Assembly (NCBI GenBank): GCA_965215765.1
Contig: OZ244118.1
Span: forward strand, 1,054,001 to 1,118,000
Direction: 5' to 3'
DNA length: 64,000 nt
Source: G965212025 sp965215765
Lineage (GTDB): Bacteria > Pseudomonadota > Gammaproteobacteria > Poriferisulfidales > Oxydemutatoraceae
A program made the position numbers and the translations under genes. Position 1 is the stretch's first letter. Each line of letters begins with the position of its first letter. Of the stretch, positions 51,940-60,909 are shown piece by piece. The notes under the pieces are model-generated. The model worked only from the letters and a program-made list of their open reading frames with translations. It did not search any database and was not told the DNA's origin.

Positions 51940-54492
51940 TTAGCTACCTGGGGTTTTCAGCTTTTTGCGTAGTTCGTAAATGGTGGCGAGCGCTTGGCGA
52001 GGAGACAGTTCGTTGGGGTCGAGCCCTTCCAGAAATTTCAACACCGGGTGGGGGTCAAGTATGGGTGTCGGCCGTTTCGGAGCGGGGGTTGGGATGCACC
52101 GTGAGGCTTCCAGCTCTTCCAGCTTCTCAAGTGCCTGTTTCAGTGCAGCTTCCGGAAGCCCTGCGAGTCGTGCGACCTGAATGCCGTGGCTACGGCTGGT
52201 TCCCCCGGTTTTTATTTTGTGCAAAAACACGATTCTTCCAGCACTCTCTACTGCGTCCATGTGAACATTTTTCACTTGTGGGTATTTTTCGCAGAGCGTT
52301 GTCAATTCGAAGTAGTGAGTCGCAAATAATGTCAATGAGCGGTTCCGGCTCGCCAGTTGTGCCGCACACGCCCAGGCAAGGCTGAGCCCGTCAAAGGTGC
52401 TTGTTCCTCTGCCGATTTCGTCCATCAGAACCAGGCTGTCCGCTCCGGCGTTATTCAAAATATTGGCGGATTCTGTCATTTCCACCATGAAGGTGGATCG
52501 CCCGGAAGCAATGTCGTCTGCTGCACCGACCCTCGTGTAGATGCAGTCGAGGGGGCCGATGGTCGCTGACGTGGCCGGCACCCAGGCGCCGATGTATGCC
52601 AGCAAGGCAATTTGCGCTGCCTGGCGCATGTAGGTGGACTTTCCACCCATATTCGGCCCCGTGATGACGAGCATGCGTTGCTCCTCGTTCAGAACCAGGT
52701 CATTTTCTACAAAAATGTCGTCCTGGCTGAGCTCTACGACAGGGTGTCGTCCGCCTTTGATGTGAATACCCCGTGAGCGGGTCAGTGTTGGCTGGCAGTA
52801 GCCTCGTTCTTCTGCACACTTGGCAAGGGTGCTCATGACATCCGTCTCGGCCAGAGCGACGGATGTTGCCTGCAGGTGACCGATGAAGGGGCTGAAAGAA
52901 AGCAGGATTTCCTGAAACAATTTTTTCTCTCTGGCGAGTGCCTGCTCGCGGGCAGCAAGCACACGGCCTTCCAGCGATTTCAATTCCGCAATGGAGTAGC
53001 GCTCCGAGTGCTTCAGCGTCTGCATTCTTCGGTAGTCTTCCGGGGCTTTCTCGGCAACTGCGCGTGGCATTTCTATGTAATAGCCGTGTACTCGGTTGTA
53101 AGCGACGCGCAAATTCTTGACTCCGGTTCTACGCTGTTCCCGACTTTCAATTTCCATCAAATGCTTGAAAACGTTTTTATGCAGCCCGCGGAAATCATCC
53201 AACTCCGGATCGTATTTGGGGCGGATGACACCCCCATCACGAATGGTGGCGGGGGGAGCGTCCACGATTGCCTGCGCAAGACGTTGTGCGAGCTCCGGTT
53301 CGGGGTGCAGTTTGGCGTCAAGGTCTTTGGCCAGCGGGCTTGTCAGGAGTCCCAGCATAGTTTTCAAAGTTGGCACTTGTTCCAAAGTTTCTCGAATGCC
53401 ATTCAGGTCTCGTGGTTTTGCTGTCCCCAGAACCACGCGCGCGAGCATGCGTTCCAGGTCATTGCAGTGATTCAGTGTGGTGCGCAAGTTGTGCAGGATT
53501 TCCTTATGTACGAGTTCGCCGATCAGCTCCTGGCGTTTTTGCAGGATTTCCTGTTGCCGCAAAGGGCTGGCGAACCAGCGTCTCAAACAGCGTGCCCCCA
53601 TACTCGTAACGGTGTGGTCGTGAATGCCGACGAGCGTTCGCCTATGGTCACCAGAAGCCGATTTTTCTATTTCCAGGCAGCGGCGGCTCGTGGCACTGAG
53701 GTGTACAAAATCTTTGTCGTTTTCCACGATGATGCTACGCACATGTGGCAGCTCTGATTTTCTGGTGTCCAGCACGTATTGCAAAAGTGCCCCGGCAGCT
53801 GCAACAGCCATGTCTTTTTCAACGCAACCAAAGCCTTCCAGACTCAGCACCCCAAGCTGTCGGCATAACAGCTTGTGTGCATTTCTGACCAGGAACACGG
53901 TTGCTGGCAAGCATTGCGCCTCTCGCTTTTCCAGGTTGAAAGTATGGGTTTCGCTGACCAGAAGTTCTGTCGGCTGCAGGCGTTCTATTTCATCGTCCAG
54001 CGTGGCACGGTGGGTCGTCTGACGGATGGTCAGGCGACCAGAACTGAGCTCAAGCGTCGCGATGCCAAATACGGGTCGTTCCGTCTTTCCGTCGCTATGT
54101 GCTGCCATGACCAGATTGTCTCGTTGCTCGTCCAGCAGCATGTCTTCCACGACAGTGCCCGGAGTCAGCACACGTACCACTTTGCGTTCAACAGGGCCGC
54201 GGCTCTGCGCCGGATCGCCAACTTGATCGCAGATTGCCACCGTCTTTCCCATGCGAACCAGTTTGGCGAGATAGCCTTCCACTGCGTGTACGGGTACGCC
54301 AGCCATGGGAACCTTCTTGTCGCCGTAACGGCCACGAGAAGTCAAAGTAATATCCAGGAGCTTCGCTGCTTTTTCGGCGTCGTGAAAAAACAGTTCGTAA
54401 AAATCCCCCATATGGTAGAAAAGCAAGGTGTCCGGATATTCAGCTTTGATACGCAGATACTGTTGCATAACAGGGGTGTGTACGCCGGTCAT
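51940..54492 (-). CDS. mutS: MutS, DNA mismatch recognition ATPase
   Basis: 850 residues, normal length. The mismatch-binding domain with the Phe wedge motif in HMGDFYELFFHDA (about residues 27-39) is followed by connector, lever and clamp regions. The ATPase has Walker A VITGPNMGGKSTYMRQ (about 605-620), Walker B LVLMDEIGRGTSTFDGL and the C-terminal helix-turn-helix. It starts repair of replication errors. Intact, so the tandem duplications seen all over the window are not explained by a broken mutS. Its first codons are included in the 218-bp repeats upstream. Confidence 0.96.
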   Translation of the reverse strand: MTGVHTPVMQQYLRIKAEYPDTLLFYHMGDFYELFFHDAEKAAKLLDITLTSRGRYGDKKVPMAGVPVHAVEGYLAKLVRMGKTVAICDQVGDPAQSRGPVERKVVRVLTPGTVVEDMLLDEQRDNLVMAAHSDGKTERPVFGIATLELSSGRLTIRQTTHRATLDDEIERLQPTELLVSETHTFNLEKREAQCLPATVFLVRNAHKLLCRQLGVLSLEGFGCVEKDMAVAAAGALLQYVLDTRKSELPHVRSIIVENDKDFVHLSATSRRCLEIEKSASGDHRRTLVGIHDHTVTSMGARCLRRWFASPLRQQEILQKRQELIGELVHKEILHNLRTTLNHCNDLERMLARVVLGTAKPRDLNGIRETLEQVPTLKTMLGLLTSPLAKDLDAKLHPEPELAQRLAQAIVDAPPATIRDGGVIRPKYDPELDDFRGLHKNVFKHLMEIESREQRRTGVKNLRVAYNRVHGYYIEMPRAVAEKAPEDYRRMQTLKHSERYSIAELKSLEGRVLAAREQALAREKKLFQEILLSFSPFIGHLQATSVALAETDVMSTLAKCAEERGYCQPTLTRSRGIHIKGGRHPVVELSQDDIFVENDLVLNEEQRMLVITGPNMGGKSTYMRQAAQIALLAYIGAWVPATSATIGPLDCIYTRVGAADDIASGRSTFMVEMTESANILNNAGADSLVLMDEIGRGTSTFDGLSLAWACAAQLASRNRSLTLFATHYFELTTLCEKYPQVKNVHMDAVESAGRIVFLHKIKTGGTSRSHGIQVARLAGLPEAALKQALEKLEELEASRCIPTPAPKRPTPILDPHPVLKFLEGLDPNELSPRQALATIYELRKKLKTPGS

Positions 54493-55227
54493 GGGTGCGT
54501 CACCGCTGCCTGGATTGGTGCTTTTTGATCGTGGTTCACGGGCTTCACTGTTTGGGGCGTCGGGCGGAGGCTAATGCGGAGAATGCTTGATATTCATGAA
54601 GCGGTGCTATCACTGGCATCCGAGTTGCGCAGGCGCCGGTTGCGCTTGGTGAGTGCCGAGTCCTGTACGGGTGGCTGGATCGCAAAAACAGGGGTGTGTA
54701 CGCCGGTCATGGGTGCGCCACCGCTGCCTGGATTGGTGCTTTTTGATCGTGTTTCACGGGTTTCACTGTTTGGGGCGGCGGGCGGAGGCTAATGCGGAGA
54801 ATGCCTGATATTCATGAAGCGGTGTTATCACTGGCATCCGAGTTGCGCAGGCGCCGGTTGCGCTTGGTGAGTGCCAAGTCCTGTACGGGTGGCTGGATCG
54901 CAAAAACAGGGGTGTGTACGCCGGTCGTGGGTGCGCCACCGCTGCCTGGATTGGTGCTTTTTGATCGTGTTTCACGGGTTTCACTGTTTGGGGCGTCGGG
55001 CGGAGGCTAATGCGGAGAATGTCTGATATTCATGAAGCGGTGTTATCACTGGCATCCGAGTTGCGCAGGCGCCGGTTGCGCTTGGTGAGTGCCGAGTCCT
55101 GTACGGGTGGCTGGATCGCAAAAACAGAGGTGTGTACGCCGGTCATGGGTGCGCCACCGCTGCCTGGATTGGTGCTTTTTGATCGTGTTTCACGGGTTTC
55201 ACTGTTTGGGGCGTCGGGCGGAGGCTA
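54476..55227 (+). repeat. 218-bp repeats of the mutS-cinA divergent region with chained 72-codon ORFs
   Basis: ORFs 54574-54792, 54792-55010 and 55010-55228 each encode the first 38 residues of the amidohydrolase (MRRM-x-DIHEAVLSLASELR to CTGGWIAK) followed by TGVCTPVMGAPPLPG and about 20 more residues read from the antisense of the mutS start and the intergenic region. Each ends TAATG, so stop and next start share one base. Every unit carries its own ribosome site (ggcggagg). The final unit runs into the complete gene. Confidence 0.93.
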
Positions 55228-55728
55228 ATGCGGAGAATGTCTGATATTCATGAAGCGGTGTTATCACTGGCATCCGAGTTGCGCAGGCGCCGGTTGCGCT
55301 TGGTGAGTGCCGAGTCCTGTACGGGTGGCTGGATCGCAAAAGCCTGCACGGATGTATCGGGAAGCTCGATCTGGTTTGAGGGGGCACTGGTGACTTACAG
55401 TGACCGTGCCAAGCAACAACTCTTGGGTGTCCGGGAAAAGACTTTGGCAAAAGAAGGGGCAGTCAGTGAAGCCGTGGTCAGGGAAATGGCACAGGGTGCG
55501 TTGTTGCGAATGACTGCGGCGGACATTGCGGTTTCGGTCAGTGGAGTCGCGGGCCCCGGGGGCGCGACTTTGAAGAAGCCGGTGGGACTGGTTTGTTTTG
55601 CATGGCAACAGCGGGGCGGAGTTGTCAGCAGTCGCAGTGTGCGCTTTTCCGGTAACCGCGCAGAGGTTCGAAGCCAGTCCGTGATTGTCGCTCTGTCTGG
55701 TGTGATGGAGCTGCTGGAGTCTGGATGA
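55228..55728 (+). CDS. pncC: CinA-family nicotinamide-nucleotide amidohydrolase (PncC)
   Basis: 166 residues, the stand-alone C-terminal CinA domain. The catalytic Ser lies in LVSAESCTGGWIAK (about 25-38), with VTYSDRAKQQLLGV and the conserved VSGVAGPGGATLKKPVGLV. It deamidates NMN to nicotinate mononucleotide for NAD recycling. It starts in the stop codon of the third truncated copy. A mutS-divergent or cinA-recA setting is usual in related bacteria, but recA is not in this window. Confidence 0.92.
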   Translation: MRRMSDIHEAVLSLASELRRRRLRLVSAESCTGGWIAKACTDVSGSSIWFEGALVTYSDRAKQQLLGVREKTLAKEGAVSEAVVREMAQGALLRMTAADIAVSVSGVAGPGGATLKKPVGLVCFAWQQRGGVVSSRSVRFSGNRAEVRSQSVIVALSGVMELLESG

Positions 55729-55791
55729 CATTCGGCAGTTCAAGTGGTGCCATACGAGACTTTCGTCTGCAATCCGGCACTGTCTCTCCGT

Positions 55792-56139
55792 TCAACCGGG
55801 TGACGACGTTTGGAAGCGATAGAAATTGTGGTTCAAATAGTCAATCACTTCCTGCGTTTGGGCGTCATTCCAGTTAATGTCGAGATTTGTATGGCAACTG
55901 CGGATTTGTTTGACCAGACCTTGGTAGTCCTGAACAATGCGATCCTTTCTTGAATACAATAGCGAGCCATCGCCTCCTGTCATTTGGATATGACAGGAAG
56001 TACATTGTTCCTGGTAGTGAACAGGTGCTTCGTCGGCTCCTTGAGAAGCCGAAAAGCCGCCAAACAACAGCATTGGCCAAACGAGAGCAGTGGCGAGTGT
56101 GCGGTGCCACCGGTTCGCGTTGTCTGCAAGATATCTCAT
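55792..56139 (-). CDS. Small periplasmic c-type cytochrome
   Basis: 115 residues. Signal peptide (LATALVWPMLLFGGFSASQG), haem-binding motif CTSCH at 46-50, and a C-terminal helix TQEVIDYLNHNFYRF as in class I cytochromes. A second C-H pair (SCHTNLDINW) and Met in HIQMTGG could offer the axial ligand. Probably a soluble electron carrier similar to c5. Partner unknown. Stands alone, convergent with pncC. Confidence 0.82.
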   Translation of the reverse strand: MRYLADNANRWHRTLATALVWPMLLFGGFSASQGADEAPVHYQEQCTSCHIQMTGGDGSLLYSRKDRIVQDYQGLVKQIRSCHTNLDINWNDAQTQEVIDYLNHNFYRFQTSSPG

Positions 56140-56230
56140 GGCCGCTGATTATACTGTTTTGAATGAGAGAGAAAGGCCGGGGACTCTGAAATTTTTACTG
56201 ATGGCTTGCTTATGAGCCTGGAGGGATGTT

Positions 56231-56776
56231 GTGCGTATTGATGCTGCCAATCTGGTTTGGATCGATCTGGAAATGACCGGTCTTGACACGGCGAACGACG
56301 CCATTTTGGAGATAGCCACGATTGTCACTGACGCGCAGTTGCAGGAAATGCAGTTTGGACCTGCGTTGCAAATTTATCAGACTGAGGCGGTGCTCGGCAA
56401 AATGGATGCGTGGAATACCAGGCAGCACGGGGCTTCAGCTTTGCTGGACAAGGTGCGGAAAAGCACGTTGCAGTACGCAGAGGCAGAGGCGGAAACATTG
56501 CGCTTTCTAAGGCTTTGGGCAGTTCCTGGAAGGTCTCCCATGTGCGGCAACTCGATCTGTCAGGATCGCCGTTTTCTGGCTCGCCTGATGCCAGATTTGT
56601 GTGCGTTCTTTCATTACCGGCACCTGGATGTCAGCACTTTGAAGGAGATGGCAAAGCGTTGGGCACCGGAAGTCGCAAAGGGCTTTGTGAAGTCTTCAGC
56701 GCATCTGGCGGCGGATGACGTTCTCGAATCCATCCAGGAGCTCAAGTATTACCGCAAGCACTTGCTGAAGTACTGA
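56231..56776 (+). CDS. orn: Orn, oligoribonuclease
   Basis: 181 residues from GTG. DEDDh exonuclease: LVWIDLEMTGLD carries the first Asp and Glu, CGNSICQDRRFL the next Asp and KSSAHLAADDVLESI the His and final Asp. It degrades two- to five-nucleotide RNA, including pGpG from c-di-GMP breakdown. Length and motifs are normal. Confidence 0.95.
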   Translation: MRIDAANLVWIDLEMTGLDTANDAILEIATIVTDAQLQEMQFGPALQIYQTEAVLGKMDAWNTRQHGASALLDKVRKSTLQYAEAEAETLRFLRLWAVPGRSPMCGNSICQDRRFLARLMPDLCAFFHYRHLDVSTLKEMAKRWAPEVAKGFVKSSAHLAADDVLESIQELKYYRKHLLKY

Positions 56777-56816
56777 AGCGCGTGACGACCATCCTTAATA
56801 TGCGTTGCGACAAGAC

Positions 56817-58628
56817 ATGACAACCCACTTGCCCCAACAGATTCGAAATTTCTCGATCATTGCGCATATCGATCATGGGAAATCCACGCTTGCAGACCGC
56901 TTTATCGAACATTGCGGCGCACGGGACGCACGTAATTCTGATGAGCAGGTGCTGGATTCCATGGATCTGGAAAGAGAACGCGGCATTACGATCAAAGCGC
57001 AGTCTGTGCAACTGGATTACGTGTCAGATTCCGGACAAGACTACCAGTTCAACTTGATCGATACTCCCGGGCACGTGGATTTTGGTTATGAAGTCTCCCG
57101 CGCCTTGGCCGCCTGTGAAGGATGTCTGCTGGTCGTGGATGCCATGCAAAGCGTACAGGCGCAAACCATCGCGAACTGTTACCAGGCTCTCGCTGAAAAT
57201 CTGGAGGTGATGCCCGTGATCAACAAGATTGATTTGCCGGCGGCAGATCCGGATCGGGTCAAGCAGGATATTGAGGACATGATTGGAATTGACGCGACTG
57301 ACGCAGTGCTGGTCAGTGCCCGCGCTGATATCGGGATTCACGATCTCATGGAGCGAATCGTGCAGGAAATGCCGCCACCTCAAGGCGTTGCGGACGCACC
57401 GTTGAAAGCATTGATCGTTGATTCCTGGTTTGATCGTTATCAGGGGGTCGTGTCACTCATCCGAGTTGTTCAGGGAACGGTGTGCAAAGGAGATGCGGTA
57501 AAGTTTTTCAGAACGGAACATTCCTGGTACGTCGAAGAAATCGGGGTGTTCCGACCGAAGCAAAGCGAAAGAGAGCAACTAAGTTCTGGTGAAGTGGGCT
57601 ATGTCATTGTCGGAGTAAAAGACATTTCCGAAGTCAAAGTCGGGGATACGCTTACGCATACAAAATGTCCTGCCGAGGAATTTTTGCCAGGATTTGCGAA
57701 AATCCAGCCCTTGGTTTTTGCCGGGTTTTTCCCGGCCGAGTCAGAGGGCTATGAGCCACTTAAAGAATCCCTTGCGAAGCTGGCGCTTAATGACGCTTCT
57801 TTACACTATGAGAAAGAAGTATCTCAAGCACTCGGCTTTGGCTTTCGTTGCGGTTTTCTTGGCATGTTGCACATGGAAATCGTGCAACAACGGCTGGAGC
57901 GGGAATATTCGCTGACGATTATCAGCACCGCGCCGACAGTCAGTTACCAGATTCTGGGCACCAGCGGGGTGCTTCTGGAAGTTCGCAAGCCCGGAGATTT
58001 GCCTGCTCCCGGCACAATTGCTGAAATTCGCGAACCGCTCGTGGATGTCACGATCATCCTGCCTGAGCAATACGTAGGCAGCATCATCACCCTGTGCATT
58101 CAAAAGCGTGGTCAGCAACGCAAATTGCAGTACAACGGACGGCACATTTCTCTGGAATTTACGATCCCGATGAGTGAAGTCATCACAGATTTCTTTGACC
58201 GACTGAAATCGCTGACCCGTGGTTATGCGTCGTTTGATTACAAGCTAGCGGGATACCAGGTAGGTGACCTGGTGCGACTGGATGTATTGCTGAATGGTGA
58301 GCGCGTCGACGCTTTGTCCATGATTGTGCACCGTCGGCATACCCGGTACTTGGGGCAGGAGCTGTGCCGAAAAATGAAAGACCTGATCCCGCGGCAGATG
58401 TATGACGTTGCCATTCAGGTCGCCATTGGCAACCGGATCATTTCCCGTTCCACCACGAAGGCCTTGCGTAAGAACGTGACCGGAAAGTGTTACGGCGGCG
58501 ATATTACGCGCAAAAGAAAACTCCTGGACAAACAGAAAGCCGGGAAGAAGCGTTTGAAGCGTATTGGTCATGTGGAAGTCCCTCAGGAAGCGTTTCTGGC
58601 TATTTTGAAAGTAGAAAGCCAAGCCTGA
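56817..58628 (+). CDS. lepA: LepA (EF4), ribosome-associated GTPase
   Basis: 603 residues from ATG 56817 (MTTHLPQQIRNFSIIAHIDH); a TTG four codons upstream is less likely. GTPase motifs are AHIDHGKSTLAD, DTPGHVDF and NKIDLPAADP. EF-G-like domains follow, and the LepA-specific C-terminal domain ends KAGKKRLKRIGHVEVPQEAF. It acts on stalled or back-translocated ribosomes and in 30S assembly. No lepB follows, unlike the classical operon. Confidence 0.95.
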   Translation: MTTHLPQQIRNFSIIAHIDHGKSTLADRFIEHCGARDARNSDEQVLDSMDLERERGITIKAQSVQLDYVSDSGQDYQFNLIDTPGHVDFGYEVSRALAACEGCLLVVDAMQSVQAQTIANCYQALAENLEVMPVINKIDLPAADPDRVKQDIEDMIGIDATDAVLVSARADIGIHDLMERIVQEMPPPQGVADAPLKALIVDSWFDRYQGVVSLIRVVQGTVCKGDAVKFFRTEHSWYVEEIGVFRPKQSEREQLSSGEVGYVIVGVKDISEVKVGDTLTHTKCPAEEFLPGFAKIQPLVFAGFFPAESEGYEPLKESLAKLALNDASLHYEKEVSQALGFGFRCGFLGMLHMEIVQQRLEREYSLTIISTAPTVSYQILGTSGVLLEVRKPGDLPAPGTIAEIREPLVDVTIILPEQYVGSIITLCIQKRGQQRKLQYNGRHISLEFTIPMSEVITDFFDRLKSLTRGYASFDYKLAGYQVGDLVRLDVLLNGERVDALSMIVHRRHTRYLGQELCRKMKDLIPRQMYDVAIQVAIGNRIISRSTTKALRKNVTGKCYGGDITRKRKLLDKQKAGKKRLKRIGHVEVPQEAFLAILKVESQA

Positions 58629-58689
58629 GGCGGCATGCTTTCTTCGCCGTTTTGCCAACTGCATTGACTGGGAAAGCCCTGCGCGCCGG

Positions 58690-59571
58690 GTGGGCTGTGT
58701 CAAGAGCAACTTGGCAACGAGCGGGATTGCAGTCGTGAAGATCACAGACGTGGATTTTTCGAGACCCTGTCTGATGGGGATTCTGAACGTCACGCCGGAC
58801 AGTTTTTCAGACGGTGGGAATTATCTCGATCCGCGCAAGGCGGTTCGGCATGCTGAGGCAATGGTGGCGCAGGGGGTGGATATCATCGACGTTGGTGGGG
58901 AATCGACCCGTCCCGGTTCCGAACGGGTCTCTGTTGCCGAACAAGGGCGTCGCGTGATTGACGTGATCTCTGCGATACGGAAAGGTTTTCCACATATTCC
59001 GGTCAGCATTGACACCACTAAAAGTGCAGTCGCAGATATGGCTTTGGCGGCGGGTGCCAGCATCCTGAATGATATTTCCGCTGGCTGTGAAGACCCTGGC
59101 ATTTTCCGGCTTGCTGCAGAAAGCGGGGCTTATTTGTGTTTAATGCATAAACAGGGTTCTCCGAAGGACATGCAGAACGACCCGCACTATGAAGACGTGG
59201 TGGCTGAGGTGGAGGCGTTTTTATTACAGCGCGCGGAGGATGCGAAAGACTCCGGGATTGATGCCAGCAAAATTCTTCTGGATCCGGGCATTGGTTTCGG
59301 AAAAACCTTGCAACACAATCTGGAACTGCTTGCCAATCTCCAAAACTTGACCCGCCATGCCTACCCGGTTTTGCTGGGTGCCAGTCGTAAGCGTTTTATC
59401 GCCAGTCTTTCGCGAGACGAGTTGCCGCAACAAAGAGAGCCGGCGAGTATCGCGACCACGGTTTATGGTTACTTAAGCGGCGTGAAAGTATTTCGTGTTC
59501 ACGATGTGGCAGCCCATCACCAGGCATTGCTCGCCACGAGTGCCATTCACGCGCACCGCTTGCCCGCCTAA
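58690..59571 (+). CDS. folP: FolP, dihydropteroate synthase
   Basis: 293 residues from GTG 58690; a GTG at 58735 (MKITDVDFSRPCLMGILNVT) is an equally good start, giving 278. The pterin-binding motifs GILNVTPDSFSDGG, DVGGESTRPGSERV and SIDTTKSAVADMALAAGASI are intact, as is the late LLGASRKRFI. It condenses p-aminobenzoate with the pterin pyrophosphate for folate synthesis and is the sulfonamide target. Its last 78 bases are copied twice downstream. Confidence 0.94.
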   Translation: MGCVKSNLATSGIAVVKITDVDFSRPCLMGILNVTPDSFSDGGNYLDPRKAVRHAEAMVAQGVDIIDVGGESTRPGSERVSVAEQGRRVIDVISAIRKGFPHIPVSIDTTKSAVADMALAAGASILNDISAGCEDPGIFRLAAESGAYLCLMHKQGSPKDMQNDPHYEDVVAEVEAFLLQRAEDAKDSGIDASKILLDPGIGFGKTLQHNLELLANLQNLTRHAYPVLLGASRKRFIASLSRDELPQQREPASIATTVYGYLSGVKVFRVHDVAAHHQALLATSAIHAHRLPA

Positions 59572-60447
59572 TGGCATTTTGCTTCAGGAAGAAGTCCGGA
59601 CGGATGACCCTCGTGCCCTCGTGCCCTTGTTTCCTGGGCGTGGTCTTGCGGGAGGTCTGAGCACAACAGGTGCAGAGACTTCACCGGATCACCGGTTTCC
59701 AAGGCACTGATAAAAGCAAAAAGTTTGCAACCGCTGCCGCGAAGCTTGTGCAGATTGTGCCGGCTCACCCCACCGATGACGCACATCGGAATGCGCAGGG
59801 CTTGTCGAAATCGTGTTCACGATGTGGCAGCCCATCACCAGGCATTGCTCGCCACGAGTGCCATTCACGCGCACCGCTTGCCCGCCTAATGGCATTTTGC
59901 TTCAGGAAGAAGTCCGGACGGATGACCCTCGTGCTCTTGTCCCCTTGTTTCCTGGGCGTGGTCTTGCGGGAGGTCTGAGCACAACAGGTGCAGAGACTTC
60001 ACCGGATCACCGGTTTCCAAGGCACTGATAAAAGCAAAAAGTTTGCAACCGCTGCCGCGAAGCTTGTGCAGATTGTGCCGGCTCACCCCACCGATGACGC
60101 ACATCGGAATGCGCAGGGCTTGTCGAAATCGTGTTCACGATGTGGCAGCCCATCACCAGGCATTGCTCGCCACGAGTGCCATTCACGCGCACCGCTTGCC
60201 CGCCTAATGGCATTTTGCTTCAGGAAGAAGTCCGGACGGATGACCCTCATGCCCTTGTCCCCTCGTTTCCTGGGCGTGGTCTTGCGGGAGGTCTGAGCAC
60301 AACAGGTGCAGAGACTTCACCGGATCACCGGTTTCCAAGGCACTGATAAAAGCAAAAAGTTTGCAACCGCTGCCGCGAAGCTTGTGCAGATTGTGCCGGC
60401 TCACCCCACCGATGACGCACATCGGAATGCGCAGGGCTTGTCGAAAC
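59494..60447. repeat. 318-bp tandem repeat across the folP/thiE convergent ends
   Basis: Landmark cgtgttcacgatgtggcagc is at 59494, 59812 and 60130. Each unit has the last 78 bp of folP and, on the other strand, about 235 bp of the thiE 3' end (CVIGGVSRHNLHKLRGSGCK onward). The joint reads cttgtcgaaatcgtgttcac, where thiE has cttgtcgaaactcagcc. Units differ by a few bases. Confidence 0.95.
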
Positions 60448-60908
60448 TCAGCCAGTTTTTTGAATGTTGTTCGAGGGGTGCGCTTTTTGGTCTGCGAAGC
60501 GAAAGGTGAGCTGAAGGACACATAGTCCGCGCCCTGCGCCTGTGCCTGCAACGCCAAATCCAGGTGCTTATAGCAGGAAATGCCAATGATGCTTACAGTG
60601 CCAAGCATGAGTCGGGCAGTGGCAATATCCGGGTCTTTGGCTCCCAAATGTACGCCGTGTGCCCCTGTGACATGAGCAAGCACTGGGTCGTCGTTCACGA
60701 GCAAAAGAATCCCGTTTCTTTCACAGGCATCACGCAGAGCCATGATCCTCGGCAAATTGTGAAAGGCATTTCCGCTTTTGTCGCGGTATTGCAGGATGCT
60801 GAAGTCAGCCGCAAGCCAGGCATCCAGCGTTCTGGTACGCAACAGGCGAGCCAGCAGTTCTGGCGATAAAACAGGGTAGAGACCGGCAAGGATGGGGGAG
60901 GTCAACAA
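60204..60908 (-). CDS. thiE: ThiE, thiamine-phosphate synthase
   Basis: 234 residues starting at one of two adjacent TTG codons (60908 or 60905), just after the thiD stop. The longer frame to 61061 overlaps thiD and is rejected. The TIM barrel carries LQYRDKSG, NDDPVLAHVTGAHGVHLGAK, GISCYKHLDLALQAQAQGAD, YVSFSSPFASQTK and VIGGV. It joins HMP-PP and thiazole phosphate. The final 25 residues (HAQETRGQGHEGHPSGLLPE) extend beyond the usual end and lie in the repeated segment. Confidence 0.88.
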   Translation of the reverse strand: MLTSPILAGLYPVLSPELLARLLRTRTLDAWLAADFSILQYRDKSGNAFHNLPRIMALRDACERNGILLLVNDDPVLAHVTGAHGVHLGAKDPDIATARLMLGTVSIIGISCYKHLDLALQAQAQGADYVSFSSPFASQTKKRTPRTTFKKLAEFRQALRIPMCVIGGVSRHNLHKLRGSGCKLFAFISALETGDPVKSLHLLCSDLPQDHAQETRGQGHEGHPSGLLPEAKCH

Positions 60909-60909
60909 G

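Noticed and set aside
52876..53757. 293-codon plus-strand ORF
   Set aside because: It lies wholly antisense to the conserved core of mutS.
54763..55450. Minus-strand ORFs of 73-83 codons in the cinA repeats
   Set aside because: They are readings through the antisense of the pncC start and intergenic region; none continues mutS.
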